Assembly: GCA_034387635.1 (NCBI GenBank)
Contig: JAOANU010000007.1
Span: 186,001 to 250,000, forward strand
From: Rhodosporidiobolus odoratus
Taxonomy: Eukaryota; Basidiomycota; Microbotryomycetes; Sporidiobolales; Sporidiobolaceae
Reading direction: 5' to 3'
Length of the DNA stretch: 64,000 nt
Below, piece by piece: positions 33,852-45,128 of this stretch; the first letter of the stretch is position 1; each line of letters starts with the position of its first letter. The notes under the pieces are model-generated. The model saw only the letters and a list, made by a program, of their open reading frames with translations. It was not told where the DNA came from and did no database searches. A program made the translations under genes and the position numbers.

Positions 33852-35399
33852 CTACAATTGGCCACCTTGGACCTGACCACTCGCTTCCGCAACCTGGTAA
33901 AGCTGCTTCGCAAACGCCTCGACTGTCTTCTCGAAGTCTTCGTCTGCAACGGCACAAAGCGAATGGTCAGCCAGCCAGTCTTGGAAAAGGCGGATCCGCG
34001 GGACGTATACCGCACATTCATTGCCAAAGTCGCTCTCATACCTCCCCGCCTCGATCTCATACTTTCCCTCCTTGTTCTCCCCGACCCCGACCTCCTCCGA
34101 AACAGCCGGAAGGTGATTCTTGAGTTCAGGGTGAGTTTTGATCATACACCTGATAATGCGCTCCCAGGACGCTATAGCACCGATGAGGAGGTAACGTTTG
34201 CCGCTCGAGAGAGAGGGGTTGAGGATGGCGGAAACGTGGGAACGGGCGACGTCTTGGATGGAGACGAACAGGTCCTGTACAGAGCAGACGGGGGTGAGCT
34301 GCAGCTTGTACCAGTACAAAGTAGGATAAGGGAAGTGAGCGCACCGGAACGAATTCATCGCTAGCAAGAGTCTTTTTGTTCCAAATATGCTGCAGAGCGA
34401 CTTGGATACTCGAACGTGCTTTGTCGGGCGACGTATACGATGGATCATAGTTCCAGCCCAGGATCAACGCAGGGGCGTGCCTACGATCACGGGCATGTCC
34501 AGGTCAGCGAGGAAGATTCAGACGGAGGTGGAGAAAGCGGAACGTACGTGGAGAGGGAGAAGTGAACGTCAGGCTGTTTGGCAAAGTCGAGAGCTGCTTC
34601 TTCAGCGAGACCCTTGGACGCAACTATGAACGGGCGTCAATAGTCAGTGCATGGACGGGCAGTGAGGAGAGAGATGACGAACGGTAGGCGACATAGCCCA
34701 TTTCGGGCTTGCATGCGGCAGCTTCCTCGTACTGTAGATAGTACAGAGGGTCAGAGCAGGTGATTAAGGAAGGGGAGGGCACCTGCTTACCGTAGTCGAG
34801 TTCCAGCTCTTCTCGTTGAGGACGATGCCGGACTTTGCCGTCAGGTCAGGAATGCTGGCATAAGCACCGACGCTGTCAAACGACCGGTCAGGATCCGAGT
34901 GAAGTCAATACGAGAAAGAGCCACAGCGCACGAAGAGGTGACCGCTACGGCCTTGACCGAGCTAGCCTTTTTCGCGCTCTCAAGGATGCTGAGCGTCCCA
35001 TCGATAGCGGGCTTTAAAATGTCGGTCTCGGCGTCGGTCTGTACATACTCCCAGTCAGTCTTTGTCGATTGAGTGGAGGCGAGCGAAACAGTAGCGGCGG
35101 CTCACCTTAATCGTCGTTCCAGCGCTGGCGACATGCGCAACCGCATCAACCCCTTTGATCGCCTCGTCAAACACTCCGGGGGTCCACATGTCCCCCTCAA
35201 GGAGAGTATAGTCGACCTTTCCCTCAAATCCCTTGCCGTTCGTCGCTTTCCAGGCGTCGATTTGTTCTTGCCTGCGAAGGGCAAGACGGACGGAATGGCC
35301 GAGACGGAGGAATTCGAGGGCGACGGCGGAACCGACAAAGCCGCTGGCGCCAGTGACGAGGACGAGGAGCTTGCGGTCGGAGGTGGTAAGGCTAGTCAT
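33852..35399 (-). CDS. NAD(P)-dependent extended SDR reductase, copy B (tandem paralog)
   Basis: Paralog of the downstream reductase. It starts MTSLTTSDRKLLVLVTGASG, so the nucleotide turn is TGASGFVG. Parallel segments include FDEAIKGVDAVAHVASAGTT, SILESAKKASSVKAVAVTSS, YLASK (the YxxxK, again split by an intron), SKGLAEEAALDFAKQPDVHF, HAPALILGWNYDPSY and LFVSIQDVARSHVSAILNPS. Compared with copy A the C-terminus is longer and diverges after the ELKNHLPAV segment, ending VAEASGQVQGGQL. The in-frame Met at 35,399 is preferred because the Rossmann strand follows at the usual distance. Same orientation, about 0.9 kb apart, conserved intron placement: a tandem duplication. Both copies look intact. 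Confidence 0.82.
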
Positions 35400-35759
35400 G
35401 GTGTCGAGAGTAGCTGTTGAGGAGGAAAAAGGAAAGAACGTCAAGCGTATGTAGACCCGTAAATGCCAAGGATGGGGTTACCTCAGCGGCCGAACGGGGC
35501 GACCAACCGGAGTCACGCCAGCTTTCGGCAGGAGAGTTTGCTCAGTCAGCCATCGGCGGAGAGGGGTCAACCCGCATAGTGATGTCCCTCTGCGGCTCAA
35601 GAGAACCGCTGGGAGCTGAATACGACTGTGTCGCACGGTATTGTCAGCTAGTGGAGAATGGTCTAGCAGAAAAGACGCACACCCTCAACCATGCCCGGCC
35701 CGCCTCTTGACCCACACGCCACACTCCGTTCACGCTTCGTACCCCGCTCACTCATGTCC
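35400..35759. other. Intergenic stretch upstream of reductase copy B
   Basis: About 360 bases between the start of reductase copy B and the stop of the ASA1-like gene, both minus strand. No coding feature supported; expected promoter of copy B. Confidence 0.4.
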
Positions 35760-37788
35760 TTACACCTTCGACGCTCTCGGCGGATAAACCTCCCACAAAC
35801 TGATCTTCCCCTCCTGCCCCGCCGCCGCCACCCATTTCCTCCCTCCTCCTTTTCCTTTTTCTTTACCATCCTCTTCGTCGTCGCTATCCTCCTCGTCGTC
35901 GCCCTCCGCATCGACAAGGCGCGACAGCGGCGTTCGTCGCAACGGGGATGATGAATTCAGTGAAGAGAGGGGAGAGAACGCGACGGCTTGAAGCGAGGTA
36001 CGGTGATGGGAGAGTACAGCCAGAGGGGAGAGGGTTTTTGCGCTGTTCAGTCGGAGTCTGCAAAGTGTGAGCATGTGTGAGTCCCAAAGTGACTCTGCGT
36101 CTGTCCTGAACATGATGGACCAAGAGAGAGCAGTCGGGACTGCAAAACGCACTCGCCGTCCCACCCCGCTGTGGCGAGCAATTTCCCATCTTCTCGAACT
36201 GCAATGCCTGCTTTCCCAGGCGAAGGGGTCGATTCGCAGAGTACTCGAGGCAATGCAGCTTCCTCCTCGTTCTATACAGGTACGAAGGTGGACGTCAGAG
36301 AACGAGTCGAAGGGCATGGCTGAAGAGACGCACCAAATCGAAGACTCGGTATTTGCACAGGAAATGATCGGCGCCGACGGTATAGGCGAAGCGCTTATCG
36401 GCGGAAAGAGCGAGAGACATGACTGTGCGTACGATGACCCAATGTTGAATCAGCGAGCTGCGCTAAGCGAGCGGCATTAAGCCGAAGGGAAGAAGAACTG
36501 TGCGAACGCACCCGCGTCTCTATGTCCCTTCTCGACCCAAACCATCTCCCACCCTTCCCCCTCGTCTACCATCCTCCCTTTCATCGGCATCTCGAATCCA
36601 CTCCCACTTCCAGCTGCTTTGCTCCCAAAACGTACAGTCGGGATAAATCGAAACAGAGCCAGTTGACCGGATTCATATGCGATTAGTAGATGCAGACGGC
36701 AATGGTCTTTCGCCGCATCCGGAGAGGATGAGGGCGATGTCGAGTTCAGGAGAGAGAAGAGGTGAACGGCCATGACGGAACCTATAGTTCGCGAAGGGAA
36801 TGCGAAAGTTGAGCTAACGTTCAGGACAGTCGAGAGACACGATCAGCTTACCGGTCTTTTCCCCCACTGCCCAAGCACCAGCTCCGATTGAGCGATGGAC
36901 CCGACTTTGTGAAGGCATATGGAAGACGTCCACCTACTCGGCAGGGCAGTATTCAACCACGAAGGGAGAAAGCCGAGAGGGATTAGTCCGGACCCACATT
37001 TCGAAGCCATGGGCCATGCAGAATAGGCCCAAGACGTACAAACTCATCGTTCGTCAAGCTGACAACCGCCACGAGTCCCTCCGCTCGCTCATCTTGACCC
37101 ACTCCTTCTGTTCCATCCCGATCTCCTGTGAACAAGCTGAACCGACAAAAGTTCATCGCATTGATCGGCATTTCCCACTCTGCTTCTTTCAGACTCAAGC
37201 CTGCCGAGGGAGACGCAGGCGCGGGAACAGCTGTAGCGGAGGTGCGAGAGACTGCGGTTGATGGCGAGGTTGGCAGGGCGGCGGACGGAGAGGTTGTCGA
37301 GGCAGAAGCAGGCGGGAGGGGGAAATAGCGGATGAGGTTGTCTCGTCCTTGTCTGTTCTTCCTGGACCCAAGTCAGCTATCGAGATCACACATCGAAGGG
37401 TCGAGACAATTCTAAAGACGGGAAAAGGCGCGGGACGGAGGATAGAAAAAGAAAAGAAAGACGAACGTCAACACCCCGCTTCCCCATTCTCTCACTCCAA
37501 GCAACCCTCCGTCATGCGCCTTCCACACGAATCTCGGTCTAAAGGTCTTGAGGTGCCAAAGGGCGACGAAGCCATCTGTATCTCTTTTTTTCGAGATTGG
37601 ACAAACGTTATGAGCGAGCAGAGTATGCAACAATGGGAGAGGGGTGCGCACCCTGAAAGTAAGAAGCGTCCGCAATAGGTAAAGTGGAGGACTGAAACTG
37701 GAGCTGCGTGCGTTCTGAGGATGTAAGTGGGTCCGGGTGGAAGCGATGAGGCGGAGGAGGTGGAGGTGGTGCATGAGCGGGACAGCAT
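35760..37788 (-). CDS. ASA1: WD40 protein, ASTRA-associated ASA1 / GNB1L type
   Basis: By family, a WD-repeat subunit of the ASTRA/TTT-linked assembly that supports PIKK proteins such as Tra1. It starts MLSRSCTTSTSSASSLPPGP, followed by the characteristic first blade YILRTHAAPVSVLHFTYCGR. Later exons give DTDGFVALWHLKTFRPRFVW, KQGRDNLIRYF, VDVFHMPSQSRVHRSIG (GNB1L-like), HLLIAYESGQLALFRFIPTV and LALSADKRFAYTVGADHFL. The end is diagnostic: KAGIAVREDGKLLATAGWDG, KTLSPLAVLSHHRTSLQAVA and GQEGKISLWEVYPPRASKV. A poly-acidic insert (DAEGDDEEDSDDEEDG) sits in the last blade. Seven or so short introns. Met 37,788 is chosen as the nearest in-frame ATG before the first blade. Confidence 0.8.
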
Positions 37789-38193
37789 CGCAATGCGCGA
37801 GTTGACGGGCGATCGCGCTGAATCTACAGCTTTACCGGTGTCGGGTATGCTGCTCCTGCGAGCGACCACACCGAAAGCGAGTGCGAGTGAAGGTAGCGGA
37901 AAGAGCAGAAACCGATGCGACAGCGACGAGCAGCAGCTTTGGTAGGTACCGAACCGTCGCGAGCAGCAACTATCACATCGCAAGCAGCGCAGACAGATCA
38001 CAGAGCGACGTCTGAACGGGAAGAAGTACCGAGCGATGCAAGCGGAGTAAGGCATCTTTCAGCCCTTTCTTCAATGGTCGACTGACTGACTCTATCCAGC
38101 GAGTAGAAGAGAAACTGTTTGCATTGCGCGGACACACAAACATACTGAAGGGAGGCTCTGTAGGTTGTTGAATGAGAACGTTAGCGTTCTGCT

Positions 38194-38556
38194 TCATTTA
38201 CTCTGATGGCCTGGCAAGCACTCCCGAGTGTTCAGATAAGCCGTTTTACCTCTTCGCCCCATCTCCGCCTCCACGACGCCGCCCTCACCTTTCGGCTCGA
38301 GCAACGTACACGCTCTTTCCCCTCTCCTCCATGCCTGCCGCCTAAACCTCCAAGCCGGTCCCACCTCGTGAGCCCCACCTCCCCACTCTTCCCCTAATTC
38401 GCCCCTCTGCAAGCAGAAGGAGTTTCGGAGAGAAGGGGGAAGACGGGCGAGGAGGTAGTAAGCAGGGAAGAGAGACGAGAAGGGGGGAAGAGAGGCTAGT
38501 CGAGCATGAGGGAGGCAGAGGAGGGCTGCGGAGAATGGATATAGCGATTTTTGCAT
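38194..38556 (-). CDS. Possible exon of an unidentified membrane-type protein (weak)
   Basis: A 120-codon minus-strand frame with hydrophobic segments in its first half and a charged Glu/Arg/Gly-rich second half, ending ECLPGHQSK. It can be extended upstream in phase: a good gtgagc donor just after TTGATTCGTGTTG (about 38,640) and an acag acceptor near 38,698 define an exon reading FLLFVVLSSLPSIRLDSCW. That exon joins to MQKSLYPFSAAL. I could not connect it cleanly to an upstream start. It may be the 3' part of the small gene at 38,755-39,046, or a fortuitous frame. Confidence 0.25.
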   Translation of the reverse strand: MQKSLYPFSAALLCLPHARLASLPPFSSLFPAYYLLARLPPSLRNSFCLQRGELGEEWGGGAHEVGPAWRFRRQAWRRGERACTLLEPKGEGGVVEAEMGRRGKTAYLNTRECLPGHQSK

Positions 38557-38754
38557 CCTTTGACTTGGGAGACGCTATCGCTGTCACGGTGACACAGAGA
38601 GAAAGGGCGGGCTCACCAACACGAATCAAGCCGAATCGAAGGCAAGGAAGAGAGTACGACGAAGAGCAGAAACTGTAAAGGCGAAGGCTAGTCAGCGATC
38701 CGTCTCTAGTCATGTCGTGCTGATGATCCTCCTTGTGCAGTACAGGGATTCCCC

Positions 38755-39046
38755 TCAGAATGAGGTAAAGCTTTGGTATGGTCCGTATATCCTCAAGGCG
38801 TTTTGCTCGGTAGCAGAACTGGAGTTGTGGAACTCATCACTGGGGAATCTCTGGTCGCGCGTCTGGCTCCACCTCGTGCGCCCTCCGTCTCGCCGCACAG
38901 CAAGGAAAGCGGGCTTACCTAGGAACAGCAAGTTGTGTGATAGGCGAGAAAAGCAACCTATGAACCAACGTACGAGGGTCAGCTCCCGTCTCTGTTGTTG
39001 TGGAGGACGAGGGTGCGCTGGGTGAGTAGCTCATTTGGTGATGCAT
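38755..39046 (-). CDS. Candidate small two-exon gene, unknown
   Basis: The ATG at 39,046 opens MHHQMSYSPSAPSSSTTTET and continues GADPRTLVHRLLFSPITQLA to a strong AG|GTAAGC donor (exon end 38,919). A 79-nt intron (38,840-38,918) with a ccccag acceptor joins in phase to DEFHNSSSATEQNALRIYGP, ending YQSFTSF at a stop at 38,755-38,757. The product is about 70 residues with no recognised domain. Upstream, a gtacgtacg donor and caccag acceptor near 39,130-39,180 look like a 5' UTR intron, which supports transcription. The gene could instead continue into the frames at 38,194-38,700. Evidence is splice signals and composition only. Confidence 0.4.
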
Positions 39047-39628
39047 GTTGTACACTGGTGATCTCCTTCAACGCGGCCTTTCGGCGACTCGGGAAAATTG
39101 TTTTGAAGTGTAGGTTTTATTCCTTGCTGGTGAGGGTGGAAAGGTGGGGTGGCAAGGCCATAGAAGGACGTACGTACCTAGTTTCGACGAGCTGGCTTCG
39201 GGCTACTTGCTTGTGTGCGAGTAGAGCAGAAGTTGACGGCGATGAGCCAAGGTTGTGGCGGAAAGCAGCGGCTGGAAGCGAGGGACAGGGGGCAGCAGGT
39301 GAAGGCGGAGTGCGTATTGAACTTGAACTGTAGAGTATCGAAGGAGCGAAGTGATGGTAAAGGAGGAAAGAAGCGAAGTCGCCGGCGAGCTCAAGTCGAC
39401 CACTCGTCAACACGCTCGCGACCTCCTTGTGATGGCAGAATAGTAAGGGTCGACTGGCGGTATGCGTTATAGTAGTGTAGCAAAAGACCCAAGCTTTTGG
39501 AAGCGGGAGGAGTCACCCGTTCTGCTCCCACTTTGGCTTGGTCAAGTCGGGTCAAGTGGTTCACACTCGTGTCTCGACGAGTCCTCGCTCGACTGCACTC
39601 TCACTTGTAGCCCCGTTCCAGAAACAGG

Positions 39629-42614
39629 ATGACCACCGCACCGTTGACCCGACCCACCCTCGATCAACCTCCTTCGTTACCCTCACTCGTCCACCAACTC
39701 CGATCTGCTTCAACTTGTCAACTCTCAAGACAACTCACCCACTCTGCCAAATTCACATCCGAATTACTCGTAGCCTTGCCCACCCTCACACCGCAACAGC
39801 GAGCCCAGCTTCCCTCCCTACGCCCGTCGTCTTCAGCAGCTACCGTCCTCCCCCACTCGGACTCTCAACCCAACTTGCAATCCGCTCCCTTTAGAACCTC
39901 CACTCCCATCCGACCCACACCTGCCACCAGACCAGGTAGCGTACCCCCTCCACCCGCAGGAGCACGACCCAGTCTCGGAGGCGGACTACCTCCCATTCAC
40001 CCCTCCACCTCGAGAGCAACCGGCAGAGACTCGCTCGGCAGCGTCATCTCCCTCGACCCGGCCTCGTCACCCGCCATAGAACGCAGCCCAGCCGTAGACA
40101 TCGACGTCGACGACCTGCCGCATCACCCTCTGCCGCACCAAGTCCCAGGTCAGGACGCGGCGAAAAAAGTCGAATGGGCTCAGCGGGATGAGGACGAACA
40201 GGACCTCGTCTTGCTCGCAGAGACTTACTTTCGCGCGCATGAGTTGCTCAGGGCAGCTCACGTGCTCAGGGATTGTAAAGGCGGAAAGGCGAGGTGGTTG
40301 AGGGGTTATGCCAAATATCTCGTGAGTTGACCTGCCCCGAGGTGGCCTCGCTTGATACACCTCTGCGTGCCAAGACGAGTTGGTACGAGTCATCGCTGAT
40401 CAGCTTCACCGGTCGCACAGGCTGGCGAAAAGCGGTCCCAGGAAGATCAAGGCGAACTTCTCGGCCCGAAAGACCGGCCACGACCAAACCCTTACACAAA
40501 CGAGCTGCTGGAAGAGATGGCACTGTGGGAAGCAGGCTTCATAGACGCGGACGGCTACTTACTATACCTGTGCGCCTGTCTTGCTCATTACACACGGACG
40601 CCGTTCTCGCTGACCTTCCCAATCTACCATCCCCGTTCATCCTCCGACTCCAACCCACCTACCGACCTCGTACTCGCGCGTAGTAAAGCCCTCCTTTTTC
40701 TGTCCCTCCCTCCTCTCGCGCCCTCGCCTTTCAACCCTCGCCCGCAAGTTCCCCCCAATCCCATAGCTCCTCCGCTCGACCTCCGACTCGCAGCGCTCGA
40801 AACCCTTGTCAGCTCGGTGAGGTTGGAACCCTGGAACTGGAGTGCCTGGCTCAAGATCGCCGAATGCTTGGATGGACCGGAGGAGGTGCGTCCTCGGATT
40901 CCTATTTCAGCTGTCCGCATGCTTTGAGGCCTCGAGCTGAAACGATTGTCCATCCCCATTGCCGTGCCATTGGCATCTTCGCCCCACTGCAATCCGCTCC
41001 GCCCCTCTCGTGTCTCTCTCCTCAATTCCCTTGGGCAGCTTGAAGCCACTCTCCCTTTCCTCCCCTCCAGCCACGCTCTCCTCTTCTTCTTCGTCCACGC
41101 CACTCTCGAAATTCACGCCGCCGGAGACGTCCTGCATGAAGTTCTCGACGACCTGGAAGATACGTTTGGGGCGTGCAGTACTGTGGTGGGGATGAGGGCT
41201 TTGGTGCACTATCATGTGCGAGGTATGTCGCCTTCCCTTCACCTCACTTCGGTACTTTGCCCCGTATCATCTTTTCCCTGCATTCGCTCGCGAAGGTACA
41301 CCAGTGCCTGCTTCTTGACGTACCGACTCATCCTTGTTCGTCCCCGACCCCTTCACTCTGCAGAATTCGACGAATCCACCGCCCTCTTCACCACCCTACA
41401 ACGCACCGACCCTTATCGACTAGACGACGTCGACATCCTTTCCAACATCCTGTACGTGTCGGAAAAACGGGCTGAATTGGCGGCGCTTGCGGGCGAGTTG
41501 AGTAAGGTCGAGAGGGGGAGACCCGAGGTTTGTTGCTTGATCGGTAAGTTTGGAACTCGGACGATGTGCTTCCAATTGTTGTGGCTCCGAGCCAGTCCCT
41601 AAATGGCTTCGGAATATGCAAGTCGGATAAGTTTACTCACCCGGTCACGTTATTCATGCAGGTAACTACTATTCCCTCCGCCGCGACCACGAACGCGCCA
41701 TTCTCTACTTCCGGCGAGCGCTCAAACTCGACAGAGGATATCTCAGCGCGTGGACGTTGATGGGGCACGAGTACGTCGAGATCAAGAACACGAATGCCGC
41801 GATTGCGAGTTATAGGAGGGCGGTCGGTGAGTCCCTCATTCCTACGCTTCGCGGACTGCCCGTACCCCCCCTTGGGTCAGAGACAAGTGACCGCGTCCTG
41901 CTTCTCACCGAGGGCTTACTCCTTCTCTCCACAGATGTCAACCGCAAAGATTATCGCGCGTGGTACGGTCTCGGACAAACGTATGAACTGTTGGGCGAGC
42001 CTTACTACGCCCTCGATTACTACCAACGTGCGACGGCGCTTCGACCTTACGATGCTAGGATGTGGAGCGCTCTGGCGAGTTGTTTCGAAAAACTGAAGCG
42101 GTTCGTCAGATTTGTTCCCCTTCTCGTTGGCATCTTTCTCTTGTCTCCCGAGTCTTGTGACCGAGCTGACGGATTTATCCCATTCTCTTACAGAGTCCCA
42201 GACGCCATCCGCGCGCATCAACGTGCCCTCCTCGCGTCCGAACCGGGAGACGGTTCCGACCTGTGCCTTCGAATCGGTAAACTCCTCTCCAGCGTCGGCC
42301 AAACCTCCCACGCCGCAGCATACCACCGTCGGGCCCTACTCGAAGGTCAACGCTCGGGGATGAGCGTCGCAGAGTTGGGACATGTTTATGCTTGGTTGAT
42401 CAGGTGGGAGGTTCAGAGAGAGAGGAAGAGAGGGTTTCAGGGGGTTCGGGGAGGGGAGGCGGATCAGCAGGAGGAGCAGGAGGAGCAGGAGGAGGGAGGG
42501 GATTTGGGCAGGGCGGAAGAGTATGTCAAGATTTTGGAGGGGTGTCAGGAGTTTAGGGATGAGGCAAAGGCGTTGGGTAAGGAGGTTGAGGTGGCCATGC
42601 TGGAGAGGGAGTGA
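39629..42614 (+). CDS. CDC23: Anaphase-promoting complex subunit CDC23/APC8
   Basis: TPR scaffold subunit of the APC/C ubiquitin ligase. It starts [20 protein letters not shown]. After a Pro/Ser-rich spacer (about residues 60-150), the APC8 N-domain appears as [20 protein letters not shown]...[11 protein letters not shown]. This joins through an intron to the segment containing [23 protein letters not shown] repeats follow, with the near-invariant block [40 protein letters not shown] and [20 protein letters not shown]. Next are [20 protein letters not shown] and [22 protein letters not shown]-terminal QEEQEEQEE tract precedes the final helix. These blocks are highly diagnostic of CDC23. About seven introns. 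Confidence 0.93.
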
Positions 42615-42991
42615 CGGATCACCTCGTGTCCCACGCTTGTCGTCTCAGCGCGCTCGTGGATCACTCGTCACTTAGCATGATGAGCACCTAGGCTGCAGTG
42701 TCAATGAGAAGTCGATAAACGATTCGCGCAGGCTTCGTTGTTGCCTTATTTTTCTCCCGTGCCGATTGCCTTGAGACGATTTGTCGGGAGCACGCGCCTC
42801 TCTCTTGCCTACTAGACAATGACAGTTGGTGTGCTTGCCTGATGGTGGCTTTCTTACGCCGACGATTCCCTCGCAAAAAAGTGGGGCACGTCTTTCTCCC
42901 GACTTCAGGGTGACTCTACGACCGTCGACCTCCTCTATTTGATATAGGACACTCGACATACTCCGCTGCAGACGGTTCAACGCACCGACCC
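42615..42991. promoter_or_regulatory. Spacer between CDC23 and oxidoreductase gene
   Basis: About 375 bases between two plus-strand genes: CDC23 3' UTR and promoter of the oxidoreductase. No confident motif. Confidence 0.4.
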
Positions 42992-44650
42992 ATGAATACT
43001 TCAACTCCGCCCACGTCTATGCGAGCTCTCACCCTCCACGCCTCCGATGGCTTCAACGGGAAAGGTGGAATAGCTGTCTGGCACCCAGTCAAGGTGGAGG
43101 ACCTCCCTGTACCAGCACCTGAGAGAGGTATGTGAGGTTCCTCCCAAGCTGTTGCGCTCGGCGCCTCGCATGGCTGATTTTTACCTCTTTTCTCCTCGTG
43201 ACGGTCTCGATGTGGGGGAGCAGGTCAAGTCCTCGTCAAGATCCTTGCAGCAGGCTTCAACCACCGAGACGTCTTCCAGAGACAGAGTAGGCAACTTTCC
43301 AGGCCTCAACGGCGACCATTGTCTGAATTGTTGACATCCTTCTCGCAGGCCTCTACCCCGGAACGATCCTCTCCTCGCCTTCACAGCCCTCCATCCTAGG
43401 CGCTGATGCCGTGGGCGTTCTTCTCTCCCCGGCTACCCACCAATTGCACGACAAGCGCGTCCTTGTCTCTCCCTTAGTAGGGTGGCACTCTTCCCCTCTA
43501 GGTCCGGACGTCCCCTCCCAGCCATGGGGCATCCTCGGCGGCGTCCAACAAACTTCAGGTCGCGGAACTTTCGCAGAGTACATATGCGTTGATGGCGAGG
43601 ATGTACTACAGTGCCCGGAACATTTGAGTGGGGAGGAGGCAGCTGCGGTCCCTCTCGGGGCGTTGACGGCTTATCGGGCGGTCTTTACCAAGGCGGGAGT
43701 CAAAGAGGATGATAATGTACTGATCACGGGAATAGGAGGAGGAGTGGCAATCTGGGCTTTACAATTTTGCGTTGCGGCTGGTGAGTCGAGTTTTCCTTTG
43801 TCCTGCACTTCGGGATCTTGCCGCCTCCAATGATCCTTTCGCTTCCACAACGCCAACGTACCACTCTCTCACGTGTCCCCGACTGAATTCTGCGCTCGTT
43901 GCTAGGCGCGAAGGTCTGGGTGTCGTCGTCGTCGGAAGAAAAGATCCAGCGAGCAGTCGAATTGGGCGCCCAAGGCGGTGTGGATTACAAGGACCGTACG
44001 CCCCGGTTACCTCTGCCCTTTGCCCTATCATGATGCAATATACTGACTTGTCACGTCTCGCAGCCACCTGGCCCAAACTCCTCGCCAAGCTCCTTCCCAC
44101 TTCCCGTCCCTACCTTGACGCCGTCATCGATTCAGGTGGGGGTCCTCTCCCCAATCAGGTTGCGAGAGTCATCAAAGATGGAGGTATCGTTGCTTGCTAC
44201 GGACAGACAAGTGGGAAACCGCTCGAGATTGGAATGCCCTTTATCCTCAAGAATGCCGAGGTCAAAGGTCGGTCTCCCCGTTTGATTCGCCCAAAATTCC
44301 TAGCATTGCCTGACGGAGCTGAGACTGTGCACTAGCTTGAACCACTGACTCGGGGCTTGCACGGTCTCCCTCTGCGTGCTCTTTTCCTACAGGTTCGACT
44401 ATGGGTTCCCGCGACGAGTTCTTCCGGGCAGTCGAATTCATCGGCAAGCACAAGATTCATCCCGTAGTCGACACTGTACTCGACCGCCTCGAGAAGGCCG
44501 AAGACGGATTCGATCTACTACGAAAGGGAGGGCAGTTTGGGAAGGTTCGCTCCCTTCATTTTCGGGATATTGCTCTACAGTCGACAAAGCTGACAACTTC
44601 CCGAGCAGGTGGTTGTCCAAATCTCAAGAGAAGCACCGGCGAAGCTCTAG
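42992..44650 (+). CDS. Medium-chain (zinc-type/quinone-like) oxidoreductase
   Basis: MDR-superfamily NAD(P)H oxidoreductase. It starts MNTSTPPTSMRALTLHASDG. The GroES-like domain reads VKVEDLPVPAPER, then GQVLVKILAAGFNHRDVFQR and LGADAVGVLLSP. A middle segment GRGTFAEYICVDGEDVLQCP precedes the hinge EEAAAVPLGALTAYRAVFTK. The nucleotide-binding motif is normal (VLITGIGGGVAIWALQF), followed by AKVWVSSSSEEKIQRAVELG. The C-terminal exons give LDAVIDSGGGPLPNQVARVI and MGSRDEFFRAVEFIGKHKIH, ending VVVQISREAPAKL with a stop at 44,648-44,650. It lacks an obvious structural-zinc Cys cluster, so it is nearer quinone-reductase-like than classical ADH. Substrate unknown. Confidence 0.8.
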
Positions 44651-45128
44651 GGCCAGAGGGCTGGAAAGACTGAGCATACACACCAGACTGAGACCGGACA
44701 GTCACGCAGAAGGCGCGAGAGCTAGCTTCGCTCCGAGTCTCTTTACTACCAGTTGAGCGACCACCGCTAGACTCGCTGCAAGCACGCAGGCGATTCATCA
44801 TCCTCCTTGTCCCCCGATTCTCCTCTTAGTTTTTCTTGCTGCCCCGAAAAATGCGTCTCGCTCGCCGTGGACCTCTGCACCAGTCTGACCACGATTCTGC
44901 CGACCGACAGTACGAGGACAAACAAACGAAGGTACAAAAGACGGTATGCTTGCTATACTTTCAAACAAACAGAAGAGAGAGAAGAAGAGCGCGAAAGAGT
45001 GGCGGGGGTGGTAGGAACTGCGATTTTGTATCGAGACAATGACCAAGTCGACGAGAAAGGCTGCGGGGGATAAAGTCCGAGAGAAAGGGAAAGTGCTGAG
45101 TAGGCCGCGCCCCACTCGACCTGTATAC
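44651..45128. other. Convergent 3' intergenic stretch
   Basis: About 480 bases between convergent stops. No supported coding feature. Confidence 0.45.
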
